This document shows, in pieces, positions 59,932 to 64,000 of a stretch of 64,000 nt of DNA (positions are counted from its first letter, which is position 1; every line of letters starts with the position of its first letter). The notes beneath the pieces were generated by a model. It had not been told where the DNA came from. It ran no database searches and saw only the letters and a program-made list of their open reading frames with translations. Made by a program: the position numbers and the translations under genes. The stretch covers positions 121,388 to 185,387 of the forward strand of contig NZ_FOQY01000005.1 of NCBI RefSeq assembly GCF_900113865.1. The letters run 5' to 3'. This stretch comes from Streptosporangium canum. GTDB taxonomy: Bacteria; Actinomycetota; Actinomycetes; Streptosporangiales; Streptosporangiaceae.

Positions 59932-60549
59932 ACAGGCGTGGCGGCGTGAGATCTGGAGGGGCGGCGTCGCCACGCCTGCCAGGAGTCATCCGGGAACTCC
60001 TGGTCCTGTTCCTCTCCCGTTCTCGCGGCCTGGCTGAAGCTGAGCTCCGTTCTGGCGCGTCCCCACGCGCGCGATGCATCGTTGCCTCCACAGCGTGCAT
60101 CGGCGGAGACGACGCACACCAAGGGACGCGAGCACATCAGACAGTCGAGGGCGGGGGAGGAACCACCCGGCATCGCCGGGGAAACCATCAGTGGGAGCGG
60201 AGCGGCCGGCGCCAATGCGGAGCACCCCGTAGGGGCCGCGAAGCGGTTGGGGCCGGTGGTCGGAGCGGCGGAAAGCGAGAAACAAGCCGCTACTCATCAC
60301 AAGGAATGTCGGTCGGAATTGCTGATGTTCGGTCTCATTGAAGGCAAGGAAGTCTCATTGGATCTGAGGAATCTTGCCGTTTGTCTCACTGCTGATCATG
60401 ATCGTTTTCGGTTCTCAATGTATCTGTTCCACTCCCGCGTACCTGCTCCGTGGGCACTCCGCGCCTATTTAGCTGCTCCGCCCCTCGTGGATCCTTTCGT
60501 CCTGGAATGATCGGCATTCATGGGATATGTCGATGGTCAAGGGGGTCCG
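59932..60549. other. 618-bp non-coding interval
   Basis: GC-rich to about 60270, then A/T-richer (60290-60545) up to the MDMPI start. A 142-codon open frame (60082-60510) has no ribosome site and lacks codon bias, so I do not call it. A purine-rich, GC-stem stretch at 60130-60250 has faint riboswitch-like features and was rejected. Confidence 0.5.
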
Positions 60550-61233
60550 ATGTCCGGTCGCGATGCGTTGGTTGCACTGACACAAGAAAGTCGGGCGTTG
60601 TCCGCAGTTCTGCGAGATTTGGAACCGGAAGGCCTGAAGCTTCCAACGAACTGCCCGCCCTGGGACATGCAGGAACTCGTCGTCCACATCGCCGCCAGCA
60701 TCGGCCTCGGCGACACCGGCTTTCCCGATGCCGAGCCGCATGCGCCACTCGTCGGCGAGGCCGATTACTATCGCAGATCTGAACGAGGCACTCAGGTCTA
60801 TCGGCAAAACAACGTCGATCAGACCCAGGAACTGGCCCGGAGGATCCTCGCCTCGACCTCTGCTGCTCAGTGGTTCGACGAGATTTCCCGCGACTCAATC
60901 GCCAAACTGAGCCAAGAAGATCTGGACCGCATCGTCCTGATCTCCGGCCGCGGCGCGATGAGACTGTCCGACTGGGTCGTCACCCGTGTCATCTCCGTCG
61001 CGGCCCACGGATTGGATGTCGCATTGACCCTGGAGCGGACACCGTGGACCACGTCCTCTGCACTGCAGGTCATGCGGCCAGTTTTCACCGCGCTGCTCGG
61101 CATAGAACTTCCAGTCGACTTGAACTGGGATGACCAAGCGTTCCTGGCCGCAGCAACCGGTCGCCGAGCCTTGGCAGGGGACGAGCGCACCCTGCTTGGT
61201 CCTCAAGCGGAGCGTTTCCCGCTTCTGTCCTGA
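60550..61233 (+). CDS. MDMPI-type mycothiol-dependent enzyme family protein
   Basis: 227 aa. ATG 60550 with AAGGGGG (ATG 60520 has none). N-terminal DinB-like four-helix module with PTNCPPWDMQELVVHIAAS (metal His), and WVVTRVISVAAHGLDVALTL with the second HxxxD/E-type motif; a C-terminal small domain. Expected to act on a mycothiol adduct or as a mycothiol-dependent isomerase. Codon usage has more A/T in third positions than neighbours. Confidence 0.82.
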   Translation: MSGRDALVALTQESRALSAVLRDLEPEGLKLPTNCPPWDMQELVVHIAASIGLGDTGFPDAEPHAPLVGEADYYRRSERGTQVYRQNNVDQTQELARRILASTSAAQWFDEISRDSIAKLSQEDLDRIVLISGRGAMRLSDWVVTRVISVAAHGLDVALTLERTPWTTSSALQVMRPVFTALLGIELPVDLNWDDQAFLAAATGRRALAGDERTLLGPQAERFPLLS

Positions 61234-61406
61234 TCACCGTCATTCCATCGGGGGCATCGCTATGTCGTCATGATCGACAAGACAGAGCAGTCGGACGGCT
61301 CATCAAGTGGGTGAGCTGTCGTATTCCGCTGCTCGTTGGGCTGGTGTTGAGGGACGAAGCGCCGGACCGTCGATCGCCCCCGACCTCGTGCGGAGATCGG
61401 CCGCCA

Positions 61407-61679
61407 TCAGGCGATCGTGAGGGCGTTGCCCATCGTCTGGATGATCATGGCCGTGAGATGTTCGGTGTCCGTGGACAGGTCGGGGATTGAAGCGGCCTTG
61501 GCGGCAGGGCGTTGGCGGTCGGCGCGGTGTTCGGCTGCGGCGGGCGGCCTGGTGCGGCGGGCGGCGGGGTCTGCCCGTTCGCGTGGCGCGGGCGCGGGCC
61601 GGGACCGGCCCCCAGGCCGCATGCCCGGTCTCGATGTCCGCGCGGCGTGGGCGGGCACACCGCGCCGCGCCTTGACCAT
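61407..61679 (-). CDS. Possible 90-aa small protein downstream of LysR
   Basis: ATG 61679 with GAGGAG 10 nt upstream, 27 bp after the LysR stop on the same strand. N-terminal 60 residues are Arg/Pro/Ala-rich; the last 30 (IPDLSTDTEHLTAM and IIQTMGNALTIA) look like a genuine amphipathic helix. Third positions are mostly G/C. No homologue recognised; could be spurious. Confidence 0.4.
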   Translation of the reverse strand: MVKARRGVPAHAARTSRPGMRPGGRSRPAPAPRERADPAARRTRPPAAAEHRADRQRPAAKAASIPDLSTDTEHLTAMIIQTMGNALTIA

Positions 61680-61706
61680 GTAATGAAACTCCTCGCCAAA
61701 TGCCGC

Positions 61707-62621
61707 TCACGGCCGGGCGGCAGGGGCACCGGGCACGGCCAGGCGCAGCGCGTCGGCGAGCCCGGCGACGTGCGGCTCCGCCAGGCGCCGGTGCGCGACG
61801 GCCACGCCGACATATCGGGCGGGGCGCGGCGGCCGGATCGGCACGACGGCCAGCTCCGCGGACGGCCGCAGCGCCACGTGGGGGATCAGCGCGATGCCGA
61901 CCCCGGCGGCGACCAGCACCTGGGCGAAGAAGTAGTCGGTGGTGCTCGCCGCGACGCGCAGCTCGAAACCGGCGAGCGTGGCGTACCGGTGCAGGAACGC
62001 ACCGGTCTTGAGACAGCCCATCACCCACCGGTCGGCGGCGACCTCGGCCAGGTCCACCGACGCGCGGCCGGCGAACTCGTGGCCGGCGGGCATCACGACG
62101 GACATCGGGTCGTCCATCAGCGGAGTCCACGTCAGGCGGGAGCGGTCGCCGGGCCGGATCGGCAGCGGCTCGTCGAAGTGGTAGGCCAATGCGAGGTCGG
62201 CCCGCCCCTCGCGGACCATCGGCAGGCTGTCCTCCGGCTCGCGTTCCAGCACGGTCAGCTCGACGTCCGGGTGGCCGGCCGCGAACCGGGCGAGCGCGGC
62301 GGGCAGCAGATACCGGCCGCCGCTGGTGAACGTCGCGACCGTCAGGGTCGTGCGCCCACTCGTGAGCCGGTCGATCCGCTCCTGGGTGTGCCGCAGCTCG
62401 GCCGAGATCGTCTCGGCCGCCTCGACGAGCAGCCGCCCCGGCTCGGTGAGCACCACCCCGCGGGTGCTGCGGTGGACCACCGGCGCGCCGAGCGCCCGCT
62501 CCAGGGCGGCGATCTGCTGGGAGACGGCCGACGGGGTGAGCAGCAGCGCGGCGGCGGCCCCGCTGAAGCTGCCGTGCAGGGCGACCTCGCGCAGGATCCG
62601 CAGCCGCTGAACGTCGATCAT
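61707..62621 (-). CDS. LysR-family transcriptional regulator
   Basis: 304 aa. Start ATG 62621 (MIDVQRLRILREVALHG). HTH with GSFSGAAAALLLTPSAVSQQ, then the substrate-binding domain (TLTVATFTSGGRYLLPAAL; GVGIALIPHVAL). It is divergent from the epimerase gene (70 bp apart), so it likely regulates it and itself; TAACAGCCGGTTA at about 62631-62643 is a candidate site. Confidence 0.9.
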   Translation of the reverse strand: MIDVQRLRILREVALHGSFSGAAAALLLTPSAVSQQIAALERALGAPVVHRSTRGVVLTEPGRLLVEAAETISAELRHTQERIDRLTSGRTTLTVATFTSGGRYLLPAALARFAAGHPDVELTVLEREPEDSLPMVREGRADLALAYHFDEPLPIRPGDRSRLTWTPLMDDPMSVVMPAGHEFAGRASVDLAEVAADRWVMGCLKTGAFLHRYATLAGFELRVAASTTDYFFAQVLVAAGVGIALIPHVALRPSAELAVVPIRPPRPARYVGVAVAHRRLAEPHVAGLADALRLAVPGAPAARP

Positions 62622-62691
62622 CAGTTTTCCTAACAGCCGGTTAAGTAGATCACCACTTCCGCTTAGGACCGTATACCGACAGGCTGAAGGC

Positions 62692-63630
62692 ATGAAAGAG
62701 ATATGCGTCATCGGCGGCAGCCGCTACTTCGGCAGGCGCCTGGTGCTGCGGCTGCGGGACGCCGGTGTCAACGTCACGCTGGTCAACCGGGGCGCGCAGG
62801 CGCCGCCCCCGGGCGTCACCCATCTCGTGGCCGACCGCGACGACGAGCGGGCGCTCACCGCGGCGCTGGGCGCCCATGACTTCGACGTGGTCGTCGACCA
62901 GGTGTGCGGCACGCCGCGCCAGGCCGACGTCGCCGCGCGCGTCTTCGCCGGCCGCACCGGGCGGTATGTGATGACCTCGACCATCGAGGTCTACGACCAC
63001 GCCCCGGCCGGAGACGTTCCGGCGGCCGTGCCGGGCGCCCCGCTGGCCGAGGAGGCCGTCGACCCGCTGCGGTGGCCGGTGGACCTGGAGCTGCCCTGGC
63101 ACGACCGGGCGTTCCGCGAGGCCCGGTACGGCGAGGGCAAGCGGCAGGCCGAGGCGGTCTTCGCCCGCGAGGCCGCGTTCCCGTTCGCCGCCGTGCGCTC
63201 CGGTCACGTCATGGGCGGCGGCCCCGCCGACTTCACCGGGCGGCTGGAGCACTACGTCGGGCGCATCCGCGCCGGCTGTCCCGTCGCCGTCCACCGCGAG
63301 CCCCACCCGTCGTCGTTCATCCACGACAGGGAGATCGCCGAGTTCCTGTACTGGGCGGCGGGCGCCGGCTTCACCGGCGCCGTCAACGCCCGCTCCCACG
63401 GCGAGTTCGACGTCATCGAGCTGTGCGAGCGGATCGCGGCGCGCCTCGGGGTACGGCCGGTCTACGAGACCGGCGGGGACACCGGGGCCTCGCCGTACTC
63501 CTTCGACCGCTATTACGGCATGGACAACGGCCGGGCGGGCCGGCTCGGCTTCGCCTTCTCGCACACCGGCGACTGGCTGCCCGGCGTCGTCTCCGAAGCA
63601 CTGTCCGGCGTCGTCTCCGAAGCACTGTGA
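62692..63630 (+). CDS. NAD-dependent epimerase/dehydratase-type SDR
   Basis: 312 aa. The nucleotide motif is GGSRYFGRRL (GxxxxxGR), an extended SDR plan like RNA-binding/isoflavone-reductase relatives. YGEGKRQAE holds the active-site Tyr and Lys. MTSTIEVYDH and AVRSGHVMGGGPADFTGRLE continue the family pattern. The last 15 residues are a repeat (GVVSEALS-GVVSEAL) made by a 24-bp tandem duplication (63583-63630). Starts 70 bp from the LysR gene. Confidence 0.85.
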   Translation: MKEICVIGGSRYFGRRLVLRLRDAGVNVTLVNRGAQAPPPGVTHLVADRDDERALTAALGAHDFDVVVDQVCGTPRQADVAARVFAGRTGRYVMTSTIEVYDHAPAGDVPAAVPGAPLAEEAVDPLRWPVDLELPWHDRAFREARYGEGKRQAEAVFAREAAFPFAAVRSGHVMGGGPADFTGRLEHYVGRIRAGCPVAVHREPHPSSFIHDREIAEFLYWAAGAGFTGAVNARSHGEFDVIELCERIAARLGVRPVYETGGDTGASPYSFDRYYGMDNGRAGRLGFAFSHTGDWLPGVVSEALSGVVSEAL

Positions 63631-63641
63631 GGTCCTCCGCC

Positions 63642-64000
63642 ATGCACATCCGCCGCATCGGCGCCGTCCCCGTCGGCGCCGTCGGGCTGGGCGCCATGCC
63701 CCTGTCGATCGAGGGACGGCCGGACGAGGACCGGGCGATCGCCACGATCCACGCCGCGCTCGACGCCGGCGTCACGCTGATCGACACCGCCGACTCCTAC
63801 CACTGGCACGCCGGCGAGGCCGGTCACAACGAGGAGCTGGTCGCCCGCGCGCTCGCCGCCCGCGACGACGCCGGGGCGGTGCTCGTCGCGACCAAGGGCG
63901 GCCGGGGCCGGCCGGGCGACGGCTCGTGGACGGTCGACGGCTCACCGGACCACCTCAAGCGGGCCTGTGAGGCATCGCTCAGGCGGCTCGGTGTCGACGC
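63642..64000 (+). CDS. Aldo/keto reductase (partial, runs off the window)
   Basis: 119 codons visible. MHIRRIGAVPVGAVGLGAMP at the start, DTADSYHWHAGEAGHNEELV with catalytic Asp and Tyr, and VLVATKGGRGRPGDG with Lys. Starts 12 bp after the epimerase stop, with GAGGTCCTCC upstream, so probably in one operon. The 3' end is beyond the window. Confidence 0.85.
   Translation, partial: MHIRRIGAVPVGAVGLGAMPLSIEGRPDEDRAIATIHAALDAGVTLIDTADSYHWHAGEAGHNEELVARALAARDDAGAVLVATKGGRGRPGDGSWTVDGSPDHLKRACEASLRRLGVD

Noticed and set aside
60130-60250. Possible c-di-AMP-type riboswitch (purine-rich GGGGGAGGAACCACC and later GC stems)
   Set aside because: The conserved blocks do not align in the right order and no secreted cell-wall hydrolase follows; a covariance search would be needed to reconsider it.
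60082-60510. A 142-codon frame before the MDMPI gene
   Set aside because: No ribosome site, mixed composition and no third-position bias.
61303-62130. A 275-codon minus-strand frame overlapping the LysR gene
   Set aside because: It is a shifted frame of LysR and the following spacer, Arg/Ala-rich with no start signal.
1-64000. tRNA, rRNA or transposase genes
   Set aside because: None seen on either strand by eye; a tRNA scan would be decisive.

Overview
The window is 64 kb of high-GC actinomycete chromosome. Strong G/C preference in third codon positions, frequent GTG starts, many leaderless-looking starts, mycothiol-type (MDMPI) proteins, a wax ester/TAG synthase, NERD and DUF1469/DUF3618 proteins, and an XRE regulator paired with a small divergent gene all fit Streptosporangiales (Streptosporangium/Nonomuraea-like). 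That placement is an inference from gene content. I saw no rRNA, tRNA, CRISPR array or transposase.

0-14.7 kb: secreted M6 protease, lipid kinase, a 51-aa small protein, a NERD nuclease fused to a degenerate kinase, an acetyltransferase, a DUF1469/DUF3618 membrane pair, a secreted orphan protein, a VOC protein, TenA/GntR divergent genes, then a MaoC hydratase - acyl-CoA dehydrogenase - CitE lyase set (branched acyl-CoA or citramalyl-CoA type catabolism) followed by a HIT hydrolase.

14.5-19.25 kb: an island-like block bounded by a perfect 33-bp direct repeat whose left copy lies inside the HIT gene. It carries a large WXG-like protein whose last third has different base composition, a lipoprotein, a small WXG100-like protein, a frameshifted remnant of a small gene, and an XRE regulator.

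19.3-26.3 kb: two MFS transporters and a LytS/LytTR two-component system followed by a small membrane protein and a sodium/solute symporter (ActP type).

26.3-30.1 kb: the most interesting locus. A 46-codon gene with a good ribosome site lies 2 nt upstream of a stand-alone YcaO enzyme, which is coupled to an MFS exporter. This looks like a compact RiPP cluster with no E1-like partner, TfuA or dehydrogenase. The exporter frame runs on without a stop into the antitoxin-like gene of an AbiEii-type pair.

30.1-47.9 kb: SthA transhydrogenase, MDMPI-like protein, a DUF485/ActP symporter pair, aldo/keto reductase, esterase, a TetR-DHA2 efflux unit with a visible operator, another TetR, wax ester synthase, a NarL-type two-component system divergent from a membrane protein, a molybdenum sulfite oxidase-like enzyme, and PolX.

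48-64 kb: VOC protein, an amino-acid ABC importer (gluABCD-like) co-directional with an asparaginase and CutC and divergent from a ROK regulator, a molybdopterin oxidoreductase - FAD reductase - zinc-ribbon trio, aldo/keto reductase, a second XRE regulator with its small divergent partner, an MDMPI protein, a LysR regulator divergent from an epimerase, and the start of an aldo/keto reductase cut by the window end.
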